Assembly (NCBI GenBank): GCA_964431965.1
Contig: CAYSLU010000044.1
Coordinates: forward strand, 1 to 40,093
From: CAYSLU01 sp964431965
GTDB taxonomy: Bacteria; Verrucomicrobiota; Kiritimatiellia; CAIKKV01; CAYSLU01
DNA length: 40,093 nt
Reading direction: 5' to 3'
The notes beneath the pieces were generated by a model. The model saw only the letters and a list, made by a program, of their open reading frames with translations. It was not told the DNA's origin and ran no database searches. Positions within the stretch are counted from its first letter, which is position 1. Every line of letters begins with the position of its first letter. This document shows, in pieces, positions 7,941-17,196 of this stretch. Position numbers and translations under genes: made by a program.

Positions 7941-9095
7941 TCATCCGGCCACCGCCCGCTTCAGCGTTGCGATCACGTACTCCTGCATCTCGCGCGTCAA
8001 CTCGGGATAGATGGGCAGCGCCAGGGTTTCCGCGGCCGCCCGCTCGCTCTCTGGAAAATCTCCCTTCCGATAGCCCAATCCCCGGAAGCACTCCTGGAGG
8101 TGGAGCGGAACCGGGTAGTAGATCTCGCAGCCCACATCCGCGTCCTTCAGCGCCTGCATCACGCGATCGCGGTCCGGAACGCGCACCACGTACTGGTTGT
8201 AGATGTGGGGGTGGCGCAGGCCTCGGCCCGCATACACGGCCGCCGGCGGCCGGATGGCCGTACCCGCAAACGCCGCGTCGTAGCGGGCCGCATTGGCCTG
8301 GCGCCCCTCGTGCCAGGCGTCCAGATGGCGCAGCTTCACCTCCAGCACCGCCGCCTGCAGCGCGTCCAGCCGGAAGTTGCCGCCGACGACCCCGTGGTAG
8401 TACTTGGGCTTCGCCCCGTGGTCGCGCAGGATCCGAAGCTTCTCGGCCAGGCGGCGCTCGACGGCGGTGACCAAGCCGCCATCTCCGAAGCCGCCCAGAT
8501 TCTTGGACGGGAAGAAGCTGAAACAGCCCATGTCGCCCATGCCGCCCGCCCGGCGCGCTCCGGCGGCGGACGGATAGTCCGCGCCGATCGCCTGGGCCGC
8601 GTCCTCGACGACCGAGAGCCCCAGCCCGCGAGCCAGCTCCAGGAGCGGATCCATATCGGCGCACTGGCCGTATAGATGGACCGGCAGCAGAACCTTCGGC
8701 TTGAGCTTGCGGTAGTGCACCGGCCACGGCTCAAACAGGGAGCGGACGCGGCGCGGATCGATGTTGAACGTCACCGGGTCGATATCGGCAAAAACCGGCG
8801 TGGCGCCCAGGCGGACGATGGAGCCCGCGGTGGCGAAGAACGTGTACGGCGACGTGATCACCGCGTCGCCCGGCCCGACACCCAGTGCCATCAGGGCCGC
8901 GACAAGGGCGTCGGTTCCGGAGGACATGCCCACGGCCTCGGCCACGCCGCAGTAAGCGGCCGTCGCGCGCTCGAAGGATTCAACCCGCGGCCCCATGATG
9001 AAGCGCTGCTCCTCGCAGACCTCATCCATGACCGCGCGGATATCCGCCTTCAGGGCCGCATACTGCGGCTTCAAGTCCAGCAAAGGAACCTTCAT
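7941..9095 (-). CDS. DegT/DnrJ/EryC1/StrS family sugar aminotransferase
   Basis: 384 aa PLP-dependent aminotransferase of the class acting on nucleotide-linked keto-sugars. The N-terminus MKVPLLDLKPQY and RFIMGPRVESFE are family hallmarks. Also present are SSGTDAL (58-64), SPYTFFATAGSI (82-93), the PLP-contacting Asp165 in VVEDAAQAIGA, and Schiff-base Lys198 in FSFFPSKNLGGFGDGG. An internal RKLKPKVLLPVHLYGQCADM block is typical of WecE/VioA-like members. The start at 9095 begins at the conserved MKVPLLDL. The frame stays open to 9371 but that extension has no family similarity. It probably makes an amino-sugar precursor for the glycosyltransferases encoded directly upstream (56-bp gap). The sugar product cannot be predicted. 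A short GC-rich palindrome (around 7928-7940) follows its stop. Confidence 0.93.
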   Translation of the reverse strand: MKVPLLDLKPQYAALKADIRAVMDEVCEEQRFIMGPRVESFERATAAYCGVAEAVGMSSGTDALVAALMALGVGPGDAVITSPYTFFATAGSIVRLGATPVFADIDPVTFNIDPRRVRSLFEPWPVHYRKLKPKVLLPVHLYGQCADMDPLLELARGLGLSVVEDAAQAIGADYPSAAGARRAGGMGDMGCFSFFPSKNLGGFGDGGLVTAVERRLAEKLRILRDHGAKPKYYHGVVGGNFRLDALQAAVLEVKLRHLDAWHEGRQANAARYDAAFAGTAIRPPAAVYAGRGLRHPHIYNQYVVRVPDRDRVMQALKDADVGCEIYYPVPLHLQECFRGLGYRKGDFPESERAAAETLALPIYPELTREMQEYVIATLKRAVAG

Positions 9096-9151
9096 CCGAT
9101 TCGGTACTCCCGCGTGAAAAGCGGCGAACTGTAGCACGGCCCGCACCCGGG

Positions 9152-11815
9152 CTACAAGGTTGCGAAAAGGGTTCCTAACGGCCCGAGCGGGCTGGTGCCC
9201 GCCCGAGCGCCCGCCCCCGCGGGGGCGGCCGAGAGGCCCCGGATCCGGACCTCCGAGCCAACGCTTTCCGGATTCCGCTCCGAATGAACCGTCAGAACCA
9301 CCTCCAGCGGCCCCGGTCCGGGCGGCAGAGCCACCCAGCGGGCTCGATCGCCGGGACCCCCGGCGGCCCACGAGTCCACATACGCCACAACCGCGCCGCC
9401 GGCACGCACCTCCAGCAGTCCGCCGGCGCCGTCACACCAAACCACGAGTCTCAGGACCGTGCCCGCCCGCGCGGAAAGCCGCGCGGAAGCGCCGACCCCA
9501 CCCACCTGGCAGGCTCCGCCGCCGGGTTGGTCCCGAGTCGCCCACGGACCGGTCCATGTGATCGGCCCGCCATCCGCCTGCAGGGACAGAGGGCGAGGGC
9601 GCTCGAGATCCCGCGCGGCGGACCGGGCCCCGCCCGCCGCGCTGACCGTGCCGAGGTATACGGCCTCCATGAGCTCCGCCATCCGACGGTAGTTCACCTC
9701 GTTCCGGATCCGGCGCGCGGCCGCTTCCCCCATCCGCCTGCGGAGCGCATCGTCGGCCATCAGCCGCGCCAGCGCGTCCCGCAGCTCTCCCGAGCTTCCC
9801 GGCGCCACCAGGACGCCGTCCACTCCGTCCCGCACAACCTCCGGGACGCCACCGGTCCGACAGCCGACCACCGCTTTGCCGTACTGCATGGCCTCGTGAT
9901 AGATGAGGCCGAACGATTCGAACCTCGACGGCGCGACGAACAGATCGCACGCCCGGTACGCAGCCCGAAGTTCCGCCTCATCGACGACGCCCCGGAACAC
10001 AACGCGAGACAGCCACCCGGCCGGTCCATGTTGCGACAGGAACTGCTCGCGCATCGTCCCCCCTTCCGGCAGGGCCTGCCGATCGTCGCCAACCAGTTCG
10101 CACTCCCAGTCCGGGAAGCGCTCCAGAAGATCAGGCAGCACCTCAAGCAGTATGTCGACGCCCTTGCGACGCTCGCAGCGGCCGACAAACAGCAATCGAC
10201 GGCGCGGCCCGGATCCGGCCGTCGGACCGGCCGGATCCGGAACGATGCCGAGCGGCACGACGTGCCGCCGGGGGACCGTATCCGGCCGGATTCCCATAAG
10301 CTGCTCGTACGATGTCCATACGCCGTTCGACGGGGTGCACACCGCGTCGGCATGCCGGATCTGCCAGCCGTCCAGGCCCACGCAGGCGCGGAGGTCGTCG
10401 TTCAGCTCCCACTGCTCCGCCTGGATCACCTGGGCCAGCGGCGTTACAAGCATGAGCACGGTCGGGTACCTCCCGGCCCGGATCAGGCCCAGCGGCTCGG
10501 CGTCCCAGTTCGACGCATGGATCACGTCAAAGCCCGCGCCATCCAGGTCGGCCTCCTGAACCCGCCGGGCGACGGCCGCGCTGTACGCCAGGTTCTTCCG
10601 GAGTATCGGCCGGGCCGGATCGCCGCCCTCGAACGCCAGGTCCGCCGAGCCGATGCCATGAACCGCGAACCCCAGGTTCTCCTGGCGGTACGGCTGCTCA
10701 TCGCGACAGAACAGGTGGACCCGATGCCCGCGCTCGTGGAGCCCGCGAGCCAGGTCATGCGTGTAGCGGCCAATCCCGCCGCATGTGCGCTGCCCCGGAA
10801 TCGCCTGGGAGAGCAAGCCGATGCAGAGGCGACGCGGGGCCGCCGCCCGGAACGGCAAGAACGGCGGCGGCGGGCCGAACGACACGAGGGCCGGCTGCCG
10901 CGCGAGACCGGCCGCCGCGCCGGCCGCGACGCCGCGCAGCCACCGCATCATGCAGCGAGCCCACAGCCCGGCGGAGATGCGCCGGTCCAGCCCGGCGCGC
11001 ATAATCTCGCGGACGAAGTGCTTGCGCGGCGCGGCCGCCAGCGTCTTGACCAGGCGAAGCGGCAGGGAATCGCGACCGTGCCGGAGGGCGAAATAGGTGT
11101 CGCTCCTCGCGATTACGTCCCACGCCCGGTCGAACACCCGCGATCCGTCGCCCGCGGCCCGGTGCGGATAGTGCCGGATCGCGTTGTCATCGAGGCGACG
11201 CACCTCCCAGCCGCCCCGGATGAGCCGGACGCACACGTCGGTCTCGTCGAAGTAGTAGGCGTAGAACTCGTCGAACCCGCCTATGCCCGCCAGCGCGGAG
11301 CGGCGAAAAGCGGCATTCCCACCGGGCACGCACGGATACCACGTCTGCCGGCCGGCCGGCGCACACCCACTCGGGTCCCCTTGGAAGGATTGAAGTCCGT
11401 AGTCGGACGTCCATCCGCGCAGGAACTCGTGCCGGTCCGTATCGCGGTGCAGGACCGCCCCGCCTACGGCCCCCGTCCGGCCCGCGCCGGATGCGGCGAA
11501 AGCTTCGCGGAAGCGCTCCAGCCAGCGCGCATCTGCGGGGATCGCGTCGTCATCGATGAACACGACGATGTCGCCGCCGGCAGCCCGAATCCCGGCATTC
11601 CGCGACTCGCACAGGTTCCGCCGGGCGCATCCGGCCGTCTTGATGCGACCCGCGTACGCCTGAAGCACGCCCTCGGTGTCGTCGGTGGACGGCCCGTTCA
11701 CCACGACGACCTCGAACGCCCCGCCTTCCAGGTGGGCCAGCGATGCCAGCAAGCGCTGTAGATCCGCCGCGCGATCGCAGGTATTGATCACGATGCTGAC
11801 GGTCAGGTCGGGCAT
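9152..11815 (-). CDS. Two-domain glycosyltransferase (GT2-GT4) with C-terminal beta module
   Basis: 887 aa. Residues 1 to about 310 are a GT2 domain: TVSIVINTCDRAADL at the N-terminus and the metal-binding Asp triplet 88-90 in VVFIDDDAIP, followed by GGFDEFYAYYFDETD. Residues about 329-725 are a GT4 (GT-B) domain: CGGIGRYTHDLARGLHERGH, LLFVGRCERRKGVDILLEVL, and the EX7E motif Glu633/Glu641 in SRFESFGLIYHEAM. Residues about 748-862 form a separate beta-rich domain (RLSARAGTVLRLVVWCDG, then VAYVDSW) that I do not recognise as a catalytic fold and that may bind carbohydrate. No transmembrane segment is evident, so it probably works on the inner membrane face on lipid-linked glycan. ATG 11815 lies inside the end of the upstream gene (13-bp overlap). 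Donor and acceptor sugars are unknown. Confidence 0.9.
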   Translation of the reverse strand: MPDLTVSIVINTCDRAADLQRLLASLAHLEGGAFEVVVVNGPSTDDTEGVLQAYAGRIKTAGCARRNLCESRNAGIRAAGGDIVVFIDDDAIPADARWLERFREAFAASGAGRTGAVGGAVLHRDTDRHEFLRGWTSDYGLQSFQGDPSGCAPAGRQTWYPCVPGGNAAFRRSALAGIGGFDEFYAYYFDETDVCVRLIRGGWEVRRLDDNAIRHYPHRAAGDGSRVFDRAWDVIARSDTYFALRHGRDSLPLRLVKTLAAAPRKHFVREIMRAGLDRRISAGLWARCMMRWLRGVAAGAAAGLARQPALVSFGPPPPFLPFRAAAPRRLCIGLLSQAIPGQRTCGGIGRYTHDLARGLHERGHRVHLFCRDEQPYRQENLGFAVHGIGSADLAFEGGDPARPILRKNLAYSAAVARRVQEADLDGAGFDVIHASNWDAEPLGLIRAGRYPTVLMLVTPLAQVIQAEQWELNDDLRACVGLDGWQIRHADAVCTPSNGVWTSYEQLMGIRPDTVPRRHVVPLGIVPDPAGPTAGSGPRRRLLFVGRCERRKGVDILLEVLPDLLERFPDWECELVGDDRQALPEGGTMREQFLSQHGPAGWLSRVVFRGVVDEAELRAAYRACDLFVAPSRFESFGLIYHEAMQYGKAVVGCRTGGVPEVVRDGVDGVLVAPGSSGELRDALARLMADDALRRRMGEAAARRIRNEVNYRRMAELMEAVYLGTVSAAGGARSAARDLERPRPLSLQADGGPITWTGPWATRDQPGGGACQVGGVGASARLSARAGTVLRLVVWCDGAGGLLEVRAGGAVVAYVDSWAAGGPGDRARWVALPPGPGPLEVVLTVHSERNPESVGSEVRIRGLSAAPAGAGARAGTSPLGPLGTLFATL

Positions 11816-14178
11816 GGCCCTCCCCTTCCAGCCGGAGCGCTTCCGCCCGCGGCGAACTCCGTCGTGTCACGGATCAGCGGGCCGCGTTCGCCTTCGGTCA
11901 TGAACCGGACCGCCGCCGCCAGCCGGGCCCGGGCCTCGGCCGCCGAAAAGCGCGCCAGGTTCTCCCGCTGCCGGCCCCGCAGCCGCTCGCGCAGCGCCGC
12001 GTCGCTCGCGACGAGATGAACCAGCTCCGCGACCGTCTCGGGGCACCACTCGCGGACCAGCAGGCCGCCGCGGCCCATGGTTTCGGGCACCGCCGCTGCC
12101 GCAAACGCCACCACCGGCAGATCCCACGCCATGGCCTGCGCGATCGGGACGCAGAACCCCTCGTGCTCGGACGCGCAGACGAAGACATCCGCGGCGCGGA
12201 AGTACGCGTGCATCGCCGCCTCGGACACCTTGCCCGCGAACGCCATGCGCGAGCCGGACGGCAGCGCGCAGCGGAGCGACTCCAGCTGGGCCCGGTAGTC
12301 GGGGTCCTGCTGGTCGTTCCCCACCAGCCACAGCCGGGCGCGGCGGTCGATCAACCGCCAGTAGGCGTCGAACATGTGCATCAGCCGCTCCTGCCGCTTG
12401 TTCCGCGCGATGCGGCCGACAAAGAGCAGGTGCGGCCCGGGCTCGGCCCGCAGGCGGGCCAGCAGAGCCTCGTCCACCGGGCTCCGCCGGACCTGCTCCG
12501 AGTCGATCACGGGGTGAATGGCCACGGCGGGCAGGGGCGAGCGCAGGTGACGCGCGAGCTCCTGGATGTTGTAGCCCGAGTCGCCGATCACCAGCTCGCA
12601 GCGGTTCGCGATATCCCGCAGCTGGTCGTACCCCCGGACTGCAACGCGATGCGCCTCCGACCCGGGCGGATGGAATTCGGCGGGCGTGATGTTGTGGTAG
12701 TGGATCGCGCGCGGCCCGGTCACCGCCTCCAGCATCCATGTGCTTTCGCTGTAGTTCCAGTAGTGGAAAATGAGCCCGCAGTCGGGTTGAGCCAGGATGC
12801 GGGTCGGAGGCAGCGTCGGCTCGCGCACATCGCGGGAAACCCAGCGGGACAGGATGGCCGCAGGCTGGCCCAGATCGCGCAACATCGTGGCGATGCCCCG
12901 CGCGATGTTGCTCACGGCATCTCCCGTGTCCAACGCCTCCATGGCCTGGTACACCACCCGGCTCCGGCGCGGACGCGGCGGAACGCGGCGGGCCGCCTGC
13001 TCGTAGAATGCCAGCGTGGCCTCGGCCATGTGCTCGGCGCGGAACGCCTCCGTGAACCGCGCGGCGCCCGCTGCGCCGGCACGCGCGCACCGGGCCGGGT
13101 CGCCCAGCCAGGCATCGACCGCGCCCCCGAACGCGCGATCGTCGCCCGGCGGCACTAAGAGGGCACCGCTCCCCTCCCCCCGGGGAAATATCTCCGGGGC
13201 CGCACCGGCGGCGAACGTCACGACGGGCAGCCCGACGCGCATCGCCTCCAGGTAAACGAACCCGAAGGATTCATACAGCGTCGGCACCAGCAGCAGCCGT
13301 GCCGCTTTGTACGCGTCGGCCAGCCGCTCCTCGGACACGTAGCCCTCGAACCGCACGCGCTCGCACAGCTCGGGATGGCGCTGCCGGAAGAAGTCCGCAT
13401 AGCCGACCCCGTGCCGGGCTCGCCAGCCATCCGAGCCGCTGTTGTCCCCCCCGACGAACCGCACGCGCAGCGCCGGATGGCGGCGCAGCGCGTCAGGCAG
13501 GATATCGAACAGCAGCGGGGTCCCCTTCCGCCGCTCCAGTCGGCCGACAACCAGCGCCTCGACGGCGCCATCCGAGGAGGCGCCACGCTCCGTGGCGGGG
13601 GCGGCGGCCGGCAGGCCGAGATACGCGATGCCGCGGGGCACAGCGGGCGGCGGGGGGTAGTCCCGGCACACGGCCTCCATGGCGGCCGCGGAGTCCGCGA
13701 GCACGCCGGCGGCGCGCGCCATGCACCGGCGCTCCAGGCCAATGATCGCCCGCTGCTCGTCCGTCGGCGGAGCCCCGTTGATCGCGGCGATCTGGGCGCT
13801 GGTCGTCTGGAGCCACACCACGACCGGGACGCTCCACCGCTCGAGCGCCGCGAACCCCGGCGCCGACCAGATCGGGGTGTCCGCCACGTCGAACGGCACG
13901 CGGGCATGCAGGGCGGCCGCTTGCTCGAACAACGCCTGGCTCTCCGTGAGGAGGGCATCGACCGTGGGATGTCGGGGGGTGTACGGGTTGGCCGGGCCGG
14001 CGCGCACGACATGCACGTGGACACCGCGCTCCAGCCGCGAGCCCGGGTGCGGGCCGCCGGTGACGACGTACACCTCGTGGCCCCGCCGCGCGAGCTCCTC
14101 GGCCAGCACCTGGCGCTGCCGGGGTATCCCCTCGGCGCTGTCCGGGGGATAGGTTCGCGTTAGGAGGCAGACGCGCAC
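11803..14178 (-). CDS. Tandem GT4-GT4 glycosyltransferase
   Basis: 791 aa with two GT-B (GT4) units. Unit 1 is residues 1 to about 395: CLLTRTYPPDSAEGIPRQRQ, VVGRLERRKGTPLLFDILPD, and EX7E Glu303/Glu311 in YESFGFVYLEAM. Unit 2 is about 405-765: LLFVGRIARNKRQERLMHMF, then CASEHEGFCVPIAQAMAW. In unit 2 the first Glu of EX7E (673) is present but the second position (681) is Gln. The start is taken as GTG 14178, which shares one base with the TAG stop of the upstream methyltransferase. The frame remains open to 14811, but the GT4 fold starts exactly here (VRVCLLTRTY). Two linked enzymes may add consecutive sugars to the exported glycan. No signal peptide or TM segment is visible. Confidence 0.88.
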   Translation of the reverse strand: MRVCLLTRTYPPDSAEGIPRQRQVLAEELARRGHEVYVVTGGPHPGSRLERGVHVHVVRAGPANPYTPRHPTVDALLTESQALFEQAAALHARVPFDVADTPIWSAPGFAALERWSVPVVVWLQTTSAQIAAINGAPPTDEQRAIIGLERRCMARAAGVLADSAAAMEAVCRDYPPPPAVPRGIAYLGLPAAAPATERGASSDGAVEALVVGRLERRKGTPLLFDILPDALRRHPALRVRFVGGDNSGSDGWRARHGVGYADFFRQRHPELCERVRFEGYVSEERLADAYKAARLLLVPTLYESFGFVYLEAMRVGLPVVTFAAGAAPEIFPRGEGSGALLVPPGDDRAFGGAVDAWLGDPARCARAGAAGAARFTEAFRAEHMAEATLAFYEQAARRVPPRPRRSRVVYQAMEALDTGDAVSNIARGIATMLRDLGQPAAILSRWVSRDVREPTLPPTRILAQPDCGLIFHYWNYSESTWMLEAVTGPRAIHYHNITPAEFHPPGSEAHRVAVRGYDQLRDIANRCELVIGDSGYNIQELARHLRSPLPAVAIHPVIDSEQVRRSPVDEALLARLRAEPGPHLLFVGRIARNKRQERLMHMFDAYWRLIDRRARLWLVGNDQQDPDYRAQLESLRCALPSGSRMAFAGKVSEAAMHAYFRAADVFVCASEHEGFCVPIAQAMAWDLPVVAFAAAAVPETMGRGGLLVREWCPETVAELVHLVASDAALRERLRGRQRENLARFSAAEARARLAAAVRFMTEGERGPLIRDTTEFAAGGSAPAGRGGPCPT

Positions 14179-15329
14179 TAGCGGTATCCCACCACTTCCA
14201 TCTCCGGGCAGCCGGCGCTCATCCGGTCGCGGGCCACGACCTCGGTGCGCTGGAACCCGCAGGAGCGGAGCAGCTCGGAAAGCGTCTCCGGGGTGTACAT
14301 GGCGAAGTGGTCGTTGCCCACATAGTCCTGGCCGCCGAAGGTGATGTGGGTAAAGTCCGCCAGAGGCAGACGCCCGTCGCCCTGCCTCGCGAGCATGGCG
14401 GCCCAGTCGGGGCACACGATGCGCACGGCGCCGCCCTCCCGGAGCAGGTCGCGCCAGACGGGCAGCACCCGCGTCCGGAACACGTGCTCGCGGAAGTGCT
14501 CCACGAGATGCGCCGACATCACCTCCGCCACGGAGCCGGGCGCAAAGGGGAGACGGCGGATGTCCGCCACAACGTCCACCCCGGGATGCTCGCGCAAGTC
14601 CACGTTGATGTAGCCGTCCATCGGCTTGTCGCCGCAGCCCAGGTTTACGCGCAAGCCGCCCGGCATGGCCGCCGTCTTGCGCGCGTACCCGGCCGCGTCG
14701 GGGACCCGAGGCTCCGGAAGCGTGTCCGAAGCGGATGGGGCGTGCGCGTCGGCACCGGCACGGACGTCCATCGCGATCTCGGCCACCCGGGCCTGAACCT
14801 GCCGGAGCCACTCCCCCTGCCCCCGAGCCTCGGCCGCCACGAGCTTGAGCCAGTCGCCCTGGCTCTTCGCGTCCGCCGCCAGCGCGTGGACCGCCGCCTC
14901 ACATCGCCTCGCCGACTCGTCGCGCCGCTCCTGCTCCGCCGGCATCGGCGCCCACCGGCGCAGCATGGCCACCTGGTCGCGGAGGCCGTCGAGGATGGAC
15001 ATCAAATCCTCGTTGAACCGGATCTGCTTGCGCAGCAGCAGCCGCAGCGGGATGTTGCAGAGCCGGGCGATCCCGGACAGGACCGGCCCGCCCAGCACGA
15101 GCAACGGAGCCCGAAGCTCGCGCAGGGCCTGGATACGGCGCTGCAGATCCTCCAGGTCGGCCGGAACGGCCGGGGCGGCGGCGCTCTCGAAGCCCGGCGT
15201 CGGCCGTTGCTCACGCACCATGGACCGCAGGCGCAGGTTCTCGTCGAGCCGCCGGAGGATGTCCTCCAACTCGGCCGGATCCAGCCCGGCGGCATCGACA
15301 GCTCGATCGGACGAAGTAGTCTCTGTCAT
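14178..15329 (-). CDS. Methyltransferase with long helical N-terminus (glycan locus)
   Basis: 383 aa. Residues 1 to about 200 are charged and helical, with ILRRLDENLRLRSMV, a moderately hydrophobic stretch (PLLVLGGPVLSGIARLCNIP, about 75-95) that could touch the membrane, and a heptad-like DGLRDQVAMLRRW region. Residues about 228-383 form a class I SAM-dependent methyltransferase: LRVNLGCGDKPMDGYINVDL is motif I, VVADIRRLPFAPGSVAEVMS covers the following strands, and LREGGAVRIVCPDW comes later. ATG 15329 is preceded by GAGGACAGGTGACGCG. An upstream ATG at 15386 overlaps the Wzt stop (TGATG) and would add 19 residues. Lying between Wzt and the glycosyltransferases, it may methylate the growing polysaccharide, perhaps as a terminating cap. 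Methylation of another sugar position is equally possible. Confidence 0.85.
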   Translation of the reverse strand: MTETTSSDRAVDAAGLDPAELEDILRRLDENLRLRSMVREQRPTPGFESAAAPAVPADLEDLQRRIQALRELRAPLLVLGGPVLSGIARLCNIPLRLLLRKQIRFNEDLMSILDGLRDQVAMLRRWAPMPAEQERRDESARRCEAAVHALAADAKSQGDWLKLVAAEARGQGEWLRQVQARVAEIAMDVRAGADAHAPSASDTLPEPRVPDAAGYARKTAAMPGGLRVNLGCGDKPMDGYINVDLREHPGVDVVADIRRLPFAPGSVAEVMSAHLVEHFREHVFRTRVLPVWRDLLREGGAVRIVCPDWAAMLARQGDGRLPLADFTHITFGGQDYVGNDHFAMYTPETLSELLRSCGFQRTEVVARDRMSAGCPEMEVVGYR

Positions 15330-15385
15330 CGCGTCACCTGTCCTCACGCCTGGCCGGGCGGTCGCCCGCGGACTCGCACACGCCA

Positions 15386-17110
15386 TCAGCAGACGGTCGC
15401 CCGAACGGACACCGGTTCGTGGAACACGTACCAGACCGGGCGCTCCGGCTGAAACGGCACGCTAAACACGACCGCCAGATCGATCTGGTCCATGGGCACG
15501 TGCCCCCTAAGCTCGTCGGACGCCTCGACAAACGCGGCTAGAATCGAATAGGAGCCCGGCCCCAGACGGACCGTGAAACAGAACTCGGCAACGAAGCGGG
15601 TCGCCGTCGGGTCCATCCGGACGCGTTCCTCGGCCGTCGTGGCGCCGAACAAGTCGATGCGGTTCCGATCCCGGACTATGTATGAGAAATCGACCACCGG
15701 GCCGGCGGGCTGGGTCCGTTCGGCGTGCAGCCGCAGGCGTACGCGCTGTCCGTGCGACACCTCGCTGACCGGCTGGGCCGTCGCGTAGTCAAGCAGTTCC
15801 ACCGCCGTGATCCGGGCCTTTCCGTTTCCGTAGCGCTCGACCTCGCTCCGAACGGCGGCCAGGGCGGGATCACGACGGAACACCAGTTCGTCCGGCTCGG
15901 GGCGAACGACGCCACCGAACCATGCGAAGCGGCACGAGGCAGAGCCCGGCCGCGGGCGGGGCCGGATGATGACGTCATGGGCACCGGCCCCCAACGCCAG
16001 CCGCCGGTGCCCCGGCCGGGGGCCGTCAGCGCAGCGAAGATCGAAGAAGGTCGGGCGATCGTCCACCCATACCCCCACGCCGTCGCAACCGGGCCCTTCC
16101 ATGAACACCAGGTCCAGCTCGGAACCGCAGCACCGGAAGCCGGCCACCGCGCCCGGATCCGACGTGTCCCGGCCCAGGGCGGCCAGGCCCGGCGCATCGA
16201 CCCGACTCCACGCGCCCTTGAGGAACAGGGCGTCGTCGTTCGGGTCGATCTCCTGCGCCACGCGCGGCAGAAGCGCGATCGGACCGGCCGGCGCGCCGGC
16301 CACGGCCGCGGGCGGCGCCTCCGGCAGCAGCGACGGCTCGCCCGCAGACATGTCGGGCTGCGCCTCGCGCATGCGCATGAACGCCAGGTACTTCTCCACG
16401 GCCACGCCGGAGTCACCGATGAAGCGCAGCTGCCCCTCGTCCAGCCACAGGCCCCGGTCGCAAAACCGCTTCACCATGTCGAGCCCGTGCGAGACGAACA
16501 GGAGCGTAGTGCCCCCGTCCAGCAGCTGCCGGATCCGCCGCATGCACTTGTGCTGGAACGCGAGGTCGCCCACCGCCAGCGCCTCATCGACGATCAGAAC
16601 GTCCGGCTTCAGGAACGCCTGAACCGCGAAGGCCAGCCGCACGAGCATGCCGCTGCTGTAGATCTTGACGGGTTGCTCGATGAAGTCCCCGATATCCGCG
16701 AAGGCGGCGATCTCGTCAAAGCTCGAGGCGACTTCCTCCGGGCGCATGCCCAGGATGGCGCCGTTCAGGAAGACGTTCTCGCGACCGCTGAACTCGGGGT
16801 TGAAACCGCTGCCCAGTTCGAGCAACGCCGCCACGCGGCCGTTCACCTCGACATCGCCGGTCGTGGGGGCCACGGTTCCGGCGACGATCTGCAGGAGCGT
16901 GCTCTTGCCGGAGCCGTTGCGCCCGATAATCCCGATCGCCTCCCCGCGGTGCACCTCGAACGAGGCGTCCCGCAGCGCCCAGAACTCGCGGTAGTAGCGA
17001 CGCCGGCCCAGCCACAGGCTCTGCTTGAGCCGGTCCTGAGGGCGGCCATAGATCTGGTAGCACTTGCCCAGCCCCGACACCCGTATGGCGACATCACTGA
17101 TCATGTTCAT
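15386..17110 (-). CDS. wzt: ABC transporter ATP-binding protein, Wzt type, with extra inserted module
   Basis: About 574 aa from ATG 17110 (alternatives 17125, 17119 and 17104; no strong ribosome site decides). Residues 1 to about 245 are the nucleotide-binding domain: Walker A GRNGSGKST, signature YSSGM, Walker B VLIVDEALAVGD and switch VSHG. The preceding LELGSGFNPEFSGRENVFLN is typical of O-antigen/teichoic-acid exporters. Residues about 430-570 resemble the Wzt C-terminal immunoglobulin-like glycan-recognition domain (ITAVELLDYATAQPVSEVSH, LGPGSYSILAAF). Between them lies an additional beta-rich segment of about 115 residues (roughly 295-410; AGFRCCGSELDLVFMEG, VGVWVDDRPTFFDL, GAGAHDVIIRP) not expected in standard Wzt. 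It pairs with the divergent Wzm permease to export lipid-linked polysaccharide across the inner membrane. Confidence 0.92.
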   Translation of the reverse strand: MNMISDVAIRVSGLGKCYQIYGRPQDRLKQSLWLGRRRYYREFWALRDASFEVHRGEAIGIIGRNGSGKSTLLQIVAGTVAPTTGDVEVNGRVAALLELGSGFNPEFSGRENVFLNGAILGMRPEEVASSFDEIAAFADIGDFIEQPVKIYSSGMLVRLAFAVQAFLKPDVLIVDEALAVGDLAFQHKCMRRIRQLLDGGTTLLFVSHGLDMVKRFCDRGLWLDEGQLRFIGDSGVAVEKYLAFMRMREAQPDMSAGEPSLLPEAPPAAVAGAPAGPIALLPRVAQEIDPNDDALFLKGAWSRVDAPGLAALGRDTSDPGAVAGFRCCGSELDLVFMEGPGCDGVGVWVDDRPTFFDLRCADGPRPGHRRLALGAGAHDVIIRPRPRPGSASCRFAWFGGVVRPEPDELVFRRDPALAAVRSEVERYGNGKARITAVELLDYATAQPVSEVSHGQRVRLRLHAERTQPAGPVVDFSYIVRDRNRIDLFGATTAEERVRMDPTATRFVAEFCFTVRLGPGSYSILAAFVEASDELRGHVPMDQIDLAVVFSVPFQPERPVWYVFHEPVSVRATVC

Positions 17111-17168
17111 TCGCCGCATGCCCATCCGGCGTCCGTCAGATCACGCCGTGGGCTGCGAGATGCGCCGA

Positions 17169-17196
17169 ATTATGGCAGAAGACGGCCAGTTCTCAA
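17169..17196 (-). promoter_or_regulatory. Predicted sigma70-type promoter for the wzt-glycosyltransferase run
   Basis: On the minus strand TTGAGA (17196-17191) is followed after 16 bp by CATAAT (17174-17169). Each is one base from consensus. It would start RNA near 17162, about 50 nt before the wzt start codon. It is the best match in the 17126-17457 divergent intergenic region. Confidence 0.5.

Noticed and set aside
6042..8675. 877-codon plus-strand frame opposite uppS, purA and the aminotransferase
   Set aside because: Same codon-position shadow effect; the opposite strand carries complete, motif-bearing enzymes.
9284..11761. 825-codon plus-strand frame opposite the GT2-GT4 gene
   Set aside because: No recognisable motif, and composition is that of reverse-complement high-GC coding sequence.
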